A DNA stretch of 64,000 bases from a virus. The stretch covers positions 62,001-126,000 of the IMG/VR virus record IMGVR_UViG_3300023257_000008; one strand, 5' to 3'. The position numbers were made by a program, and so were the translations under genes. Shown piece by piece: positions 26,513 through 35,216 of this stretch. Each line of letters begins with the position of its first letter. The first letter of the stretch is position 1. The notes beneath the pieces were generated by a model. That model made no database searches and was not told where the DNA came from. It saw only the letters and a program-made list of their open reading frames with translations.

Positions 26513-27074
26513 CGGCTTCCTTGAAGACGACTTCCTCGTCCTCGGCAAGGAAAGTCACATCATCATTTTCAGGTTCCTCGGTGATGAAGCCGACCTCGTC
26601 CCTCTCTGGGATCACCCCTAGCCCCAGAGTGTCCGGTCCGAACGTCTCCAAGATGTCAGCGTTGAAGGAGTCTACCTCCTCCGGTGTTGCCTTCTTGTGG
26701 GGACCCTTGTAAGAGGACAGGGGAGTGACCGGCGGATGAACCGCTCGTGGCTTCCTTTTCATACCATGGGTCAGGAACCGAGTAACGCCAGGGACTGTCG
26801 ATGTGATGAGTTCGTAGAGCAACGCCGTGGGAAGGTCCACAATAAAGGGCTTCCCATCCTTGCACCACACGTGCCCGTCCAGGGTAGCGTAAAACACCTC
26901 ATCAGGAGCTAACCGTAAACGGTCGACCCCATCCCTGGCCCCCAGGAGAATCGTGCGGTCTCCCGCTTGAAAAGGGAAGAACAACAGACGGGTCAGAGTG
27001 TTCTTCAGGGCGGTCAGCATTGCTGGTGATAGGATCGGAAAGGAACGGGGCGGAAGTCTGAAAGGCCAACGCAT
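26490..27074 (-). CDS. Unknown protein (194 aa)
   Basis: AGGAGTATCCC before the ATG. Basic N-terminus, then a globular middle with WCKDGKPFIVDLPTA; the last 50 residues are very acidic (EPENDDVTFLAEDEEVVF). Convergent with the ParB-fold gene, overlapping by 23 nt. Function unknown. Confidence 0.55.
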   Translation of the reverse strand: MRWPFRLPPRSFPILSPAMLTALKNTLTRLLFFPFQAGDRTILLGARDGVDRLRLAPDEVFYATLDGHVWCKDGKPFIVDLPTALLYELITSTVPGVTRFLTHGMKRKPRAVHPPVTPLSSYKGPHKKATPEEVDSFNADILETFGPDTLGLGVIPERDEVGFITEEPENDDVTFLAEDEEVVFKEAANGDDGE

Positions 27075-27292
27075 GGGATACTCCTATGATGGACTGCGTT
27101 CTTAGACAGTACCCCAGAAGTCTTGAAGCTTTGTCAAGTAAAAGTTTTCGGCTAGTATGGTGCAGGAGTTTCCAGTGGCCGAGGAGTTTAGGGTAACTCC
27201 TACTTGTGAAACCCTGCGAGTTGGGCGAGAACTTCCATGGGGCCAAAGAAACAGCGTGCCGGAAAATTCAAGGACAAACTCCCGGACTGCGC

Positions 27293-27463
27293 TCAATCTA
27301 TACGTGGGATGTCCACACCTAGTTGTTGCACGAGAACACTTCCCGTACTACTGACATACATGGGAATGCAACCGCATTTGGGACAGACGGCCCCAATTCC
27401 TGGAGGGACTACGTAACGAGAATGGCAACTCCGGCATTTTACGATCCGGGTCACATCAGGCAT
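27293..27463 (-). CDS. Small zinc-ribbon protein after purA
   Basis: 56 aa; the ATG at 27463 overlaps the purA stop (TAATG), the main reason for this start. CRSCHSRYVVPPG...CPKCG is a clear zinc ribbon. The stretch 27075-27292 before the next gene shows no convincing ORF. Confidence 0.5.
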   Translation of the reverse strand: MPDVTRIVKCRSCHSRYVVPPGIGAVCPKCGCIPMYVSSTGSVLVQQLGVDIPRID

Positions 27464-28737
27464 TACACTTTTATGTTTGTCCATTTGTCTTTGTCACTCC
27501 AAGACTGTGCTACCACCGGCAGTCCCAGTTCCCTCGTCAATAGTTCAATCACGTCATCGTAGGTTTCGTAACGAGGCACGGGGTTGTGACACAGCGCCAG
27601 ATCCCGAATGGTCCGGTTGCCCATGCCATCGTACTGGTCACAGTAGCGTTTGGACTCGGGGATCTGATCCATGTGTGTGACCACGATCCCGTCGAGACCT
27701 TTCATGGACCCCACGGAGTACCGAAGCAGGGGGAGGTCCAGGTCACCCATGCGGAACCCCTGTTGCCACTCGTTGAAGACGTTGTGCGGGTCGGTGCTGG
27801 CCAGGACCGAGTTCTCGGTCGGCAACGGCCCGACGCCGTGCCTGTGGGCGTAGGTGCGGGTGACCCCCAGCATCGTGTGTTCAAAGTCCCCCAGGTACGG
27901 CAGGGCCTCACTGACAACCGTTCTGGAATGAGTGATGAACGGAATGGTCCCAATGTCCCTGTCCAGGAGAGCCCCCTGAGAACCCTCGAAAATACAGGGA
28001 CCGCCTCTCAGGTAACTGTAAAGCACATCCTGGAATCCCCGCTTGATGCAGGAACCAAGGATCGAACTCAACTCATGGAGTTTCTCAGCGTACAGATGGG
28101 CGCTGTGATAACACACCCCCAGTTCTTTCCTGTACAGAGCCTGGGCATCGGGGCAGAATAATTCAACAATCTCATTCTTGGCGACCCTGATCGCCTCCAG
28201 CTTGTCCGCCAGCTCGATCCGGTGGGTGGATCGAGCGTTGCCCTGGAGGTATCCCTGGATAGCGGCACCGGCACGAAGCACCAGTTCAGGGTGGTTCCGA
28301 ACATCATCGAAAGTGTCCCCTACCCCGAGGCCCACCGAGGATAATCGACCACCTTCGGCAACCTCACGATGGACTTCCCGTGCCCTGTTCAGCGCCCGGT
28401 GATACCACGTCGTCGTGGGGCAGTTGGGGGAAATGTGCAAACGTAAGAGGAGATCCCCCAGGCCATTGGTCCGATGGGCATCGGCTTCACGAATCAAGCT
28501 CAGGGGATTCCAGGCCATCTTGTCCGTGATGAAGGTCTGGACGATGGAGGACACAGCACACCCGGAACCGAACTGAGCGAAGATGTGGCTGACATCACCC
28601 CGAACGACCCTGTGTGCCGCTTGGCACCCACCGGAGAACCTGATGTTAGCTTTCGCCCCCAGTACATCGGTCAGCTTGGCTACCGTGTGACCCTTCCCCT
28701 CGTCCCCGAAGAGAAGTCCCCCTACAACGTAGTGCAT
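27463..28737 (-). CDS. purA: Divergent adenylosuccinate synthetase
   Basis: 424 aa, the usual PurA length. FGDEGKGHTVAKL aligns with the GDEGKGK(I/V)VD loop and keeps the catalytic Asp. RFSGGCQAAHRVV aligns with RYQGGHNAGHTLV and keeps the catalytic His but changes neighbouring residues. SSVGLGVGDTF resembles the GxGxGxT region. Predicted reaction: IMP + Asp + GTP to adenylosuccinate, or a related ligation. PurZ enzymes of diaminopurine phages lack the catalytic Asp, so the retained Asp argues for an A-type enzyme; specificity should still be treated as open. AGGAGGG precedes the ATG. Confidence 0.8.
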   Translation of the reverse strand: MHYVVGGLLFGDEGKGHTVAKLTDVLGAKANIRFSGGCQAAHRVVRGDVSHIFAQFGSGCAVSSIVQTFITDKMAWNPLSLIREADAHRTNGLGDLLLRLHISPNCPTTTWYHRALNRAREVHREVAEGGRLSSVGLGVGDTFDDVRNHPELVLRAGAAIQGYLQGNARSTHRIELADKLEAIRVAKNEIVELFCPDAQALYRKELGVCYHSAHLYAEKLHELSSILGSCIKRGFQDVLYSYLRGGPCIFEGSQGALLDRDIGTIPFITHSRTVVSEALPYLGDFEHTMLGVTRTYAHRHGVGPLPTENSVLASTDPHNVFNEWQQGFRMGDLDLPLLRYSVGSMKGLDGIVVTHMDQIPESKRYCDQYDGMGNRTIRDLALCHNPVPRYETYDDVIELLTRELGLPVVAQSWSDKDKWTNIKV

Positions 28738-28745
28738 CCGCCCTC

Positions 28746-29642
28746 CTACTTCTTCGCCTTCTTCGTCTTCGCTTTGACCTTCTTCCCCAGGGGCTTCGAC
28801 TTCGCAGCCAGCGACTCGGTGTAACCCTTGATGGTCGTGGTGACCGTCTCGATCCGTTCCTCGCTCTGGCCCCGGTCCTTCATATCCTGGATGTATTCAT
28901 CCAAGGTCCGGGACTCGCACACCATAGCGATGAGACCGAGCATCGTGTCCACGATGGCCTTGGGATCCGGGAGGAGGAGGAAACGCTCCGCCATCAGGGT
29001 GCGCCACTGAGCGACAATGGCCTCGTCCTGCTGGGTGTAGCGACTCCCGCAATAGGGCCAGTGGATGTGGAACACCTCGAACTTTTCCATGAGTCCCTGG
29101 AAGACCACGTCGTTGGGGAATCCGTCCGTCATCGGGTAGTAGCCCTCGTCTCCGATGAAGAAGAAGAACGGCTTCACGGCATTGGGGATGTCGCACTGGT
29201 TGACGTAGAACGCCGCTGCCATGTCGTAGCTCTCCTGCATCGTCCCGCCGCCACCGCCTTCCAGCCAGAGCTTCTTGAGCCAGGGATGGATGGCCTTAGC
29301 CTTCTCGAACGGCGTCACCTGGAGCGGGGCACGGTCCGAGAACACGTCCCCGACGCAGCAGAAGGAAAGAGCCGGGTCCGTCAGGTAGCCCTGCTGCTCG
29401 ATCTGGCCCCAGAACATCGGCATCTTGTCGTACATGATGCGGGCGGAGTCTCCCATGGACCCCGTGACGTCGAGGGCCACCACGACCGGGTGCTTGACGT
29501 CCGTGGAGAGCTTGGTCGTCTTGTCGGGGACAACCGTCGAGTCTGCCTGCGTTGTGCCGCTGAACGTCCGGGCCGAACCCGTTGAGTACGACCGTCCCGA
29601 GTCCGCTGTGCCGACTGACACATCATAGCTTGAACCACCCAT
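28746..29642 (-). CDS. vWA-domain protein with Lys-rich tail
   Basis: 298 aa. VVVALDVTGSMGDS near residue 55 is a complete MIDAS start, GGGGGTMQESYDMAA supplies the Thr loop and FFFIGDEGYYP the second acidic site. The last 20 residues are Lys-rich (KPLGKKVKAKTKKAKK), suggesting nucleic-acid or membrane contact. Not closely similar to the vWA protein at 1566-2315. It precedes purA in the same operon with an 8-nt gap. Confidence 0.85.
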   Translation of the reverse strand: MGGSSYDVSVGTADSGRSYSTGSARTFSGTTQADSTVVPDKTTKLSTDVKHPVVVALDVTGSMGDSARIMYDKMPMFWGQIEQQGYLTDPALSFCCVGDVFSDRAPLQVTPFEKAKAIHPWLKKLWLEGGGGGTMQESYDMAAAFYVNQCDIPNAVKPFFFFIGDEGYYPMTDGFPNDVVFQGLMEKFEVFHIHWPYCGSRYTQQDEAIVAQWRTLMAERFLLLPDPKAIVDTMLGLIAMVCESRTLDEYIQDMKDRGQSEERIETVTTTIKGYTESLAAKSKPLGKKVKAKTKKAKK

Positions 29643-29655
29643 CTGTTACCTCCTG

Positions 29656-30066
29656 CTAAAGTTCCACTGTAAAACGCACAACGTCGTGACGCCCGGACGG
29701 GTGCTCCTGGAGGGAGAACGTCAGGGGGATCACGTCTACGAGCTTCATTGCTTCCTTGATGGCATTCAGCTTGGAGGGGTTGGCGCAGATGAAATCGATC
29801 TCCAAAGGCTTGGCTCCGAAGGCTTCCTCCCAGAGAAGCATGAGCCGTCCCTTCTCCTCATCATGGACAGCCTGGAACAGAGCCTCACCCTCAGGACAAC
29901 ACGCCGTCACGGCCTTCCCGCAGGGTCCCACGCCCATCTTCAGGTAACGGAGGGCGTCCCCCCACTCCCCAGCCATGTACTTCTCCCGGACCTCGGCCAG
30001 CACGGGACAGCCATCGGCCTCCGGGCATTGGGCTGTGACCTTGTCCAGCATCTCAGTGATCTGCAT
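29656..30066 (-). CDS. Unknown Cys-containing protein (136 aa)
   Basis: AGGAGGTTG precedes the ATG and a GAGTAG site ends 21 nt upstream. Has five Cys (QCPEADGCP, GPCGKAVTACCPEG), which may bind metal. First gene of the operon with the vWA protein and purA. Confidence 0.6.
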   Translation of the reverse strand: MQITEMLDKVTAQCPEADGCPVLAEVREKYMAGEWGDALRYLKMGVGPCGKAVTACCPEGEALFQAVHDEEKGRLMLLWEEAFGAKPLEIDFICANPSKLNAIKEAMKLVDVIPLTFSLQEHPSGRHDVVRFTVEL

Positions 30067-30087
30067 TTCAACAACCTCCTGCCTGTT

Positions 30088-30113
30088 CTACTCCAAAGGG
30101 GCACTTGATGTTT
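30088..30113 (-). promoter_or_regulatory. Promoter-like element, weak upstream half
   Basis: GAGTAG with AAACATC 13 nt upstream (five of seven matches to GATCATC). Diverges from the strong element at 30124-30149. Confidence 0.55.
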
Positions 30114-30123
30114 CGGCTGAGAG

Positions 30124-30149
30124 GATCATCTCTGACATGATGGGAGTAG
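30124..30149 (+). promoter_or_regulatory. GATCATC-N13-GAGTAG promoter-like element
   Basis: Exact match on the plus strand, 30 nt before the ATG at 30180. Confidence 0.75.
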
Positions 30150-30179
30150 TTAAGGTGATGGAAAACCACGGAGGAACCC

Positions 30180-30740
30180 ATGGCGAATCCCAACTGGACC
30201 GAAGACCTGAAGGATGTGATCGACTTTCACCGGTGCCTGCTTCAGGTCCAACACAAACAGGCCGGAGCAGCCCTCATCTTTGCTGCCTTGGGAAAAGGGC
30301 TGCTGCAAGACCGTAAGGCCGCTGACATCACCCCCGAAGACGTGCGCCTGCTGCTGGCCAAAACCACAAACCTCGCATCCACCTCGGAAGCCAGCGCTCT
30401 GCGAATGTCCCTGACCACGTTGCTGGTGATGCACAAAGAAGACAGGCCCGCATGCGTGCAGCAGCAACCCATCCAGGTGGACAAAGAGGTCCACCTGACC
30501 TTTGGGACCACGATATTTCACATCTCCTCGGCCTACGTCCGGTGGGAGACCCCCGGAAAGGCGATGGAGTGCGGCTGCTTCGACCGCACTGACCCCAGCC
30601 ACGTCTGTTACAAGGACGATCAGTTGATCATCGAGATCCCGCACATGGGGACGCTGGAGTTCAAACTGCACGATGACGAGACCGTCGAGGACATCAAGAA
30701 GCTGGTGTGGACGTTGAAGATGGGGCCGGAATACTGTTAG
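30180..30740 (+). CDS. Unknown protein (186 aa)
   Basis: GGAGGAACCC before the ATG. N-terminal half helical with KQAGAALIFAALGKGLL; C-terminal half with a CGCFDRTDPSHVC segment. Single-gene unit under its own promoter. Convergent 4-nt overlap with the next gene. No family recognised. Confidence 0.6.
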   Translation: MANPNWTEDLKDVIDFHRCLLQVQHKQAGAALIFAALGKGLLQDRKAADITPEDVRLLLAKTTNLASTSEASALRMSLTTLLVMHKEDRPACVQQQPIQVDKEVHLTFGTTIFHISSAYVRWETPGKAMECGCFDRTDPSHVCYKDDQLIIEIPHMGTLEFKLHDDETVEDIKKLVWTLKMGPEYC

Positions 30741-30970
30741 CTCTCGTTCCCAGAGTTCTTGGTGCTGACGAAGTCGTTCAGTTTCCCCGCCAGTGTGATC
30801 ACGTCTTCGGGAGACGGGGGATCAATGAACCGAACATCCCGTGCCTTGTCCCCCTTCCGGTTGGCATTTGACATCTCCGCTGACATCCGCACGTCCCAAG
30901 GCTGATAAAGCATGTCCTTGGCGATGTTCACCAACTCCAAACGCATCCTGTAACCACTGTCCTGTCCCAT
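30737..30970 (-). CDS. Small conserved-looking phage protein (77 aa)
   Basis: MRLELVNIAKDML and PSPEDVITLAGKLNDFVS give two predicted helices flanking a polar middle. This resembles short helical proteins of T4-like phages, but I cannot name the family. GGAGG precedes the ATG. Confidence 0.55.
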   Translation of the reverse strand: MGQDSGYRMRLELVNIAKDMLYQPWDVRMSAEMSNANRKGDKARDVRFIDPPSPEDVITLAGKLNDFVSTKNSGNES

Positions 30971-31033
30971 AATTTCCTCCCAGTGCGTGTGTGTAGCCGC
31001 TCACCTTGGGCGACCTGGAATGACTGTACCACG

Positions 31034-31956
31034 CTAATCAGCGTGGATAATACCGAAACCAAGCTGGGGTGTCAGGAAACCGTCAATGTTCTGGACTGAC
31101 AGGACACCTCCGATGAGTTCCATCTTCATTTCTTTGCCATAATAGTCCCACACGAAGGGCGTCCGGCTGACATGTGCCGGGATCTCGTCACGGGGAAAAG
31201 CTGACTTCCAACCGCTCTGATCCATCGTGGCCTTCCAGTCGTAGAACTTGCCCTCCTTCGGGACAAGGCCCTCCTGTTTGTCACCATAGTTCAGGAAGGC
31301 TGAGATCCAGCCCGTCATGTCGTCTGTCCCCGAACCAGAGAAGTGCTTGTACAGGGAGGACCAGAAGCCCTCGTCGTAGGGTGCCCCCGCAGCCTGGGCT
31401 GCAATCGTGGCCAGGACAGGAAGGAGATGGTCGAAATAATCCTTCAGGTGAGGGTCGAACATCTTGGCCAGTTCTGTGCTCGCCAGCAGCAGCTTTCGGT
31501 AGTCCTCTGGGCAACCCAGGAGTCTGATGGAGGGCAGGCCACACCTCGTGGTGCAGCGGTAGGAGAAGAAGGGAGAGGCAGCATCCATGAAGGCCACCAG
31601 TGTTCCCGCTTGCGACGCCACGGTGTGGGTCGAGAAGGTCGGGAACATCTGATCCATTGTTTCCTGCGGGCACCGTTCCGCCAGGGCTGTGTAGAACAGA
31701 CCCATCATCTCGTGCCACGGGGAAGGAGATCCAAGGATCAGGTGGTCATGCCGAACATGGACAAGCTGCTTCTCATCCGACGCCGTGAACAGCGCCCGGT
31801 AGTCCTCTGGATTTTGCTTGACCGTGATCGCCACCTCATGAAGGACAAGATACATCAGGACGTCGGGAGACAAGGCGATGGGCCAGTGTTCCGAGAATGC
31901 CGTGTGGACGGTGTGGAAGAGGAGGCTGCGCCCGCTCGGAGGGTTGCCAGCAGTAG
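31034..31956 (-). pseudogene. DUF4419-type gene, 5' end missing or frameshifted
   Basis: The frame reads HTAFSEHWPIALSPDVLMYLV, FSTHTVASQ, FFSYRCTTRCGLPSIRLLG, the LLPVLATIAAQAAG segment and FWSSLYKHFSGSG, in the order of DUF4419 proteins. Conservation begins at about 31935, but the only usable start is a TTG at 31873; upstream the frame hits a stop at 31957. The missing 5' end abuts the tnpB remnant at about 32167-32301, so truncation by the insertion is the simplest view. A frameshift into the reading from 32070 is the alternative. Confidence 0.6.
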
Positions 31957-32166
31957 CTCAAAACAGCCTTTAATAGGGACTCTTTGCGTCGGGGAGGGGT
32001 CAAAAATCCTTGACTTGATCCTCCCTCTTCTTACTGTACTCAGCGTAAGGGCGATAGCCAAGCTCTTCAAAATGTTCTTTGGGACTTTGGGTTTGGTGGT
32101 TGGTGAGGAGAGACCTCACTGTAAAACTCAAATCGTTGAAGAACTTAGCAGTCTTAACGATTGTGA

Positions 32167-32301
32167 ATGACCGGGAGTTCCTCGGTTACAGCCTGTGGAG
32201 AGGAAAGCTCTGGCTTGGTGCCTTTTGACCAAGTGAAACTATCCTCAGTGAAGCAGGAACCTAACGTCAGTCAAGGTTTGTCCTTGATTGAGTCAGTTTA
32301 G
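32167..32301 (+). pseudogene. tnpB C-terminal remnant
   Basis: The frame reads SSVTACGEESSGLVPFD then VKLSSVKQEPNVSQ, which is the usual TnpB tail (VTACGE... VKQEP). Nothing recognisable of the catalytic part remains upstream. The following sequence keeps GAAGCAGGAACC, as at many IS605 right ends. Confidence 0.55.
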
Positions 32302-32644
32302 GAGAACGGTACATCAGGTCTACCATCTCAGGATGGGACAGATGTTCGTAGTGGATCTTCTCCGCCCCCTGTTCCCTCCGTTGTGGTTCCTCCCACGAAT
32401 CCAAATGCACACGAAGAATCTGAGGGGTTTTGATGGACAGCGCTCGTCCGACGAACGTCTTTGCGTCCACAGTCTCCGTCAGGGCACGCTCCACCTGAAC
32501 AAGACCCGTCCCGTAAATGTTAGGAATGGCCACGTCGAAGTCCCGACAGACCCGGTTGGGACTGTTCCCCTCCACGGAAGAGAAGCCCCCGGCACGAATG
32601 ACCCGTCCGTCGTCTACTGCGTCCTGAACGATTTTCTTTTCCAT
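32267..32644 (-). CDS. Unknown protein (125 aa), 3' end altered by IS remnant
   Basis: Start at 32644 after GGAG. Reads VIRAGGFSSVEGNSPNRVCRD, then FVGRALSIKTPQILRVHLD. The last dozen codons lie inside the tnpB remnant, so the native C-terminus may have been replaced. No family recognised. Confidence 0.5.
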   Translation of the reverse strand: MEKKIVQDAVDDGRVIRAGGFSSVEGNSPNRVCRDFDVAIPNIYGTGLVQVERALTETVDAKTFVGRALSIKTPQILRVHLDSWEEPQRREQGAEKIHYEHLSHPEMVDLMYRSPKLTQSRTNLD

Positions 32645-32729
32645 CCTATTTTCTCCGTTTACATTCACAAGCCAACGACTGATACTACTCTAACGGGCAA
32701 GTAAACGGCACTCTTGGACAGGATAAGGA

Positions 32730-32755
32730 GATCATCGGGGTGGCGTCGAGAGTAG
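32730..32755 (+). promoter_or_regulatory. GATCATC-N13-GAGTAG promoter-like element
   Basis: Exact match, 20 nt before the ATG of the phosphoesterase gene. Confidence 0.75.
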
Positions 32756-32775
32756 ACTGAGTACGGGAGCAGATC

Positions 32776-33483
32776 ATGCAGCGACTTCTAATAGCTTCAG
32801 ATTTCCACACTGACATCAACAGGAGACTTCCCACCCTGGCCGGTGCTGATGTCCTTGTCCTTGCGGGAGACGTCGGTCAACTGGACGCTCTCGTGCTCAC
32901 CATCCCACTCCTGTGTGATCTGTTCCCCCACATCGTCTACGTTGCGGGCAACCACGAGTACTACGAGTCCTCGTTTGATGCCACCCACGAGGTGCTGTCC
33001 CAACTCAGCGCCAAGTTCTCCAACTTCCACTGGCTGAACAACGGCACCGTAACCATCGAAGGTCAACGGTACGTGGGGACAACCCTGTGGTTCCCAGAAA
33101 CGCCTCGGGCGTTGGGGTTCGCCCACGGTTTTACGGATTTCAAACACATCGCAGATATGTGGACCCGGTTCGGGGAGGAGAACACCAAGGCCCAGAAGTT
33201 CCTGAATAAAACGGTGCAATCAGACGACATTGTGGTAACCCATCATGCACCGACCCCGAAGAGCATTCACCCACAGTACAAAATCAGCGCTGCCAACATC
33301 TTCTACGTCTGTGATATGGAACGCCTGATTGAACGGGTGCAGCCCAAGCTCTGGGTACACGGACACATGCACACACCCGTGGATGTGATGCTGGGGGAGA
33401 CACGGGTTCTGGCGAACCCCTACGGGTACGAAAGCCGAAGGGAAACCAGGAACTTCAATCCGGACCTGATTGTAGAGACCTGA
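32776..33483 (+). CDS. Calcineurin-type metallophosphoesterase
   Basis: 235 aa with all five metal motifs in order: SDFHTD (7-12), LVLAGDVG, GNHEYYES, VTHHAPTP and HGHMHTP. Typical of small cytoplasmic phosphoesterases; substrate could be a nucleotide, cyclic nucleotide or phosphoprotein. Expressed from its own promoter element. Confidence 0.85.
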   Translation: MQRLLIASDFHTDINRRLPTLAGADVLVLAGDVGQLDALVLTIPLLCDLFPHIVYVAGNHEYYESSFDATHEVLSQLSAKFSNFHWLNNGTVTIEGQRYVGTTLWFPETPRALGFAHGFTDFKHIADMWTRFGEENTKAQKFLNKTVQSDDIVVTHHAPTPKSIHPQYKISAANIFYVCDMERLIERVQPKLWVHGHMHTPVDVMLGETRVLANPYGYESRRETRNFNPDLIVET

Positions 33484-33487
33484 AAAT

Positions 33488-33513
33488 GATCCTCACAGTC
33501 GACCCTGGAGTAG
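33488..33513 (+). promoter_or_regulatory. Promoter-like element, GATCCTC variant
   Basis: GATCCTC-N13-GAGTAG, one mismatch in the upstream half, 30 nt before the ATG at 33544. Confidence 0.65.
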
Positions 33514-33543
33514 ATGGGGTGTCCTTCAACGAGGAGTTCGACT

Positions 33544-33663
33544 ATGGAAAGGCCAGTCGTTGACTACAAGACCATCCACACCATGGATGACACGGTGGCG
33601 CTGGACGAGGCCATCAGGGAGCACATCCAGAAGGGATGCAACCCTATGGGGAACCCCGCATGA
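33544..33663 (+). CDS. Very small protein (39 aa)
   Basis: GAGGAG before the ATG and a promoter element 30 nt upstream. Acidic helix (DDTVALDEAIREHIQK). Stop overlaps the next start (ATGA). Confidence 0.5.
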   Translation: MERPVVDYKTIHTMDDTVALDEAIREHIQKGCNPMGNPA

Positions 33664-33722
33664 GGGTGACTGCCGACCACCGCTACTACTACCAGACCAT
33701 GGTCCTGCGGGTGAGGCGATGA
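33660..33722 (+). CDS. Possible 20-aa peptide
   Basis: Begins in an ATGA overlap with the gene before and ends in an ATGA overlap with the gene after. This exact nesting on both sides supports translation, but length is minimal. Sequence rich in Tyr and Arg. Confidence 0.35.
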   Translation: MRVTADHRYYYQTMVLRVRR

Positions 33723-34003
33723 GTAGACACAAGGGACGGAAAGTCCTGGACTACTACCAGCGCACCATCCCCAACTGGGACATCACCGTCTTCGGGGTCG
33801 TGATCGAGTCCCCCGACGCCGTGGATGAGGAGAGGATGGCCCAAGTTGGCCAAGGGCTTGTTTGGACCTATTCCAAAGAGTGGGCTGAAGGGAAACAGGA
33901 GATGATCTCCGTCCCCCATGCCTACGAACCCATCTCAGAGGAACAGTTCGAAGCCGCAAAGGCACGAGGTTGGACACGGTTCCCTGTAGAGGAGAAAAAG
34001 TGA
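33719..34003 (+). CDS. Unknown protein (94 aa)
   Basis: Starts MSRHKGRKVLDYYQR in an ATGA overlap. Compact alpha/beta with ITVFGVVIESPDAVDE and EQFEAAKARGWTRFP. No family recognised. Confidence 0.55.
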   Translation: MSRHKGRKVLDYYQRTIPNWDITVFGVVIESPDAVDEERMAQVGQGLVWTYSKEWAEGKQEMISVPHAYEPISEEQFEAAKARGWTRFPVEEKK

Positions 34004-34068
34004 GACATCTACGAACCCCTCTCAGAAAAGGTGCAATACAGGACACGACTCCCAGTAGAGGAGGAATG

Positions 34069-34293
34069 ATGAAAATCTGGAAAGGACTCGGCTGGATGCT
34101 TCTCTTTCTGGCCTTCATGTTCTTCATTGGCTGCTTCATTTACGTCTCCCATCACGACGCCCTCTGTAAACAACAGTGTGTTGCCGAAGGCTTTGACGGT
34201 GGTGTGGCTTGTAGGGGCGAAACCCAGTGCCGCTGTACGGTGGGCACGGTGAGGCCCCAGAAAAAGGGATCATCTGCCGACCCCACAGAGTAG
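34069..34293 (+). CDS. Membrane-anchored Cys-rich small protein
   Basis: 74 aa. Start at 34069 is favoured over an adjacent in-frame ATG by spacing from GAGGAGG. One transmembrane segment (LLFLAFMFFIGCFIYV), then a Cys-rich outer part (CKQQCVAEGFDGGVACRG...CRC). Its stop TAG is the end of the next GAGTAG promoter box. Confidence 0.55.
   Translation: MKIWKGLGWMLLFLAFMFFIGCFIYVSHHDALCKQQCVAEGFDGGVACRGETQCRCTVGTVRPQKKGSSADPTE
34268..34293 (+). promoter_or_regulatory. Promoter-like element inside preceding gene's 3' end
   Basis: GATCATC-N13-GAGTAG; the final TAG is the stop codon of the membrane-protein gene. 41 nt before the ATG at 34335. Confidence 0.75.
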
Positions 34294-34334
34294 TCTCAGT
34301 GAGGGGGAAATGACCCCCACAAGGAGACCCCACG

Positions 34335-34595
34335 ATGATGCACGAAGCCTACCAAGTTTGGAACACGAAAACCGATGAGGAACACTGTGTGTTGGACACA
34401 CTGAGCGACGCCAAGCATTACGCTCGGGAAGACGGCCTGACCCACTTCGAGATCTGGCGGGGATGGCTGGATGCCACCTGCGACGATTTCATCGAGGACG
34501 TCCGGATCGTGTTCTGCAATCCTTACGAAGGCGAAGACGAGCGAGCGCTGATGGCCCTGGGCCTGTCCTGTCAGGCCGAAAGTATCCGTTGCTGA
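34335..34595 (+). CDS. Unknown acidic protein (86 aa)
   Basis: AAGGAGACC before ATGATG. Reads VWNTKTDEEHCVLDTLSDAK and THFEIWRGWLDATCDDF. First gene of a four-gene set to 35408. Confidence 0.55.
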   Translation: MMHEAYQVWNTKTDEEHCVLDTLSDAKHYAREDGLTHFEIWRGWLDATCDDFIEDVRIVFCNPYEGEDERALMALGLSCQAESIRC

Positions 34596-34606
34596 GGAGA
34601 GGGACA

Positions 34607-35017
34607 ATGTCTGTTTGGAAGCAACGTCTGACCGTAGAGAACCTGGAAGAGGTGGGGGAACGCCTGCGGGGCCTCCTGGAGGACAAAGAATACGTCTTCG
34701 TGGCCTCTCAAGAGGGCCGTCTCCCTGTCGTCCGTATAGGTTTACGGTTGGACCCCAGCCGCAGTTACCCGAAGGGTATGCCTGTTCAGACCCTTCGGGT
34801 AGGCTGCTACGGTTTCATCAAGGTAGCGGAAAACAACACTAAGGGTTGGACTCTGGGAACAGGCCCGGCCCACAGAGAGGACGACGAACCCTACGAGACC
34901 CCCGAGGTGACCTTTCACTCTGACCGAGTAGCAATCAGTTTCAGGACAGACTCAGGATTCGTGTCCCACTGGGTTCTTGTTGTAACCGGAGACATTCCGG
35001 TGGGTGAGAAAAAATGA
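34607..35017 (+). CDS. Unknown protein, paralogue of 57003-57395
   Basis: 136 aa. Shares QRLTV(E/D)N(L/I)EEVGERLRGLLEDK, ETP(E/Q)VTF and HWV(L/I)(V/I)VTG with the gene at 57003-57395, so the two form a family, 22 kb apart and on opposite strands. GAGGAGAGG precedes the ATG. Stop overlaps the next start (ATGA). Confidence 0.65.
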   Translation: MSVWKQRLTVENLEEVGERLRGLLEDKEYVFVASQEGRLPVVRIGLRLDPSRSYPKGMPVQTLRVGCYGFIKVAENNTKGWTLGTGPAHREDDEPYETPEVTFHSDRVAISFRTDSGFVSHWVLVVTGDIPVGEKK

Positions 35018-35199
35018 AAAACCACCCCACAGGATCCCTTCATCGCACAGTGGATGGCCACCAGGGTGTCGTTTCCAAGGAACGGTGTCCTGGCTGCGGG
35101 TGCCTGTCCGTCTTGTACTACAAGCCTCGACGCAAGCTGGTGAAGGAATGCCTGAACTGCGGACCACTAGAACTGGTCCGGTTACTGATGACAGGATGA
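35014..35199 (+). CDS. Small zinc-ribbon protein
   Basis: 61 aa, ATGA overlap with the gene before. CPGCGCLSVLYYKPRR...CLNC is a zinc ribbon. Confidence 0.6.
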   Translation: MKNHPTGSLHRTVDGHQGVVSKERCPGCGCLSVLYYKPRRKLVKECLNCGPLELVRLLMTG

Positions 35200-35216
35200 T
35201 CAAGTAGGAGAGTCCC

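Noticed and set aside
27463-28737. PurZ of a diaminopurine (Z) genome
   Set aside because: The catalytic Asp that PurZ enzymes lack is present, and no datZ or mazZ-like gene is visible in the window.
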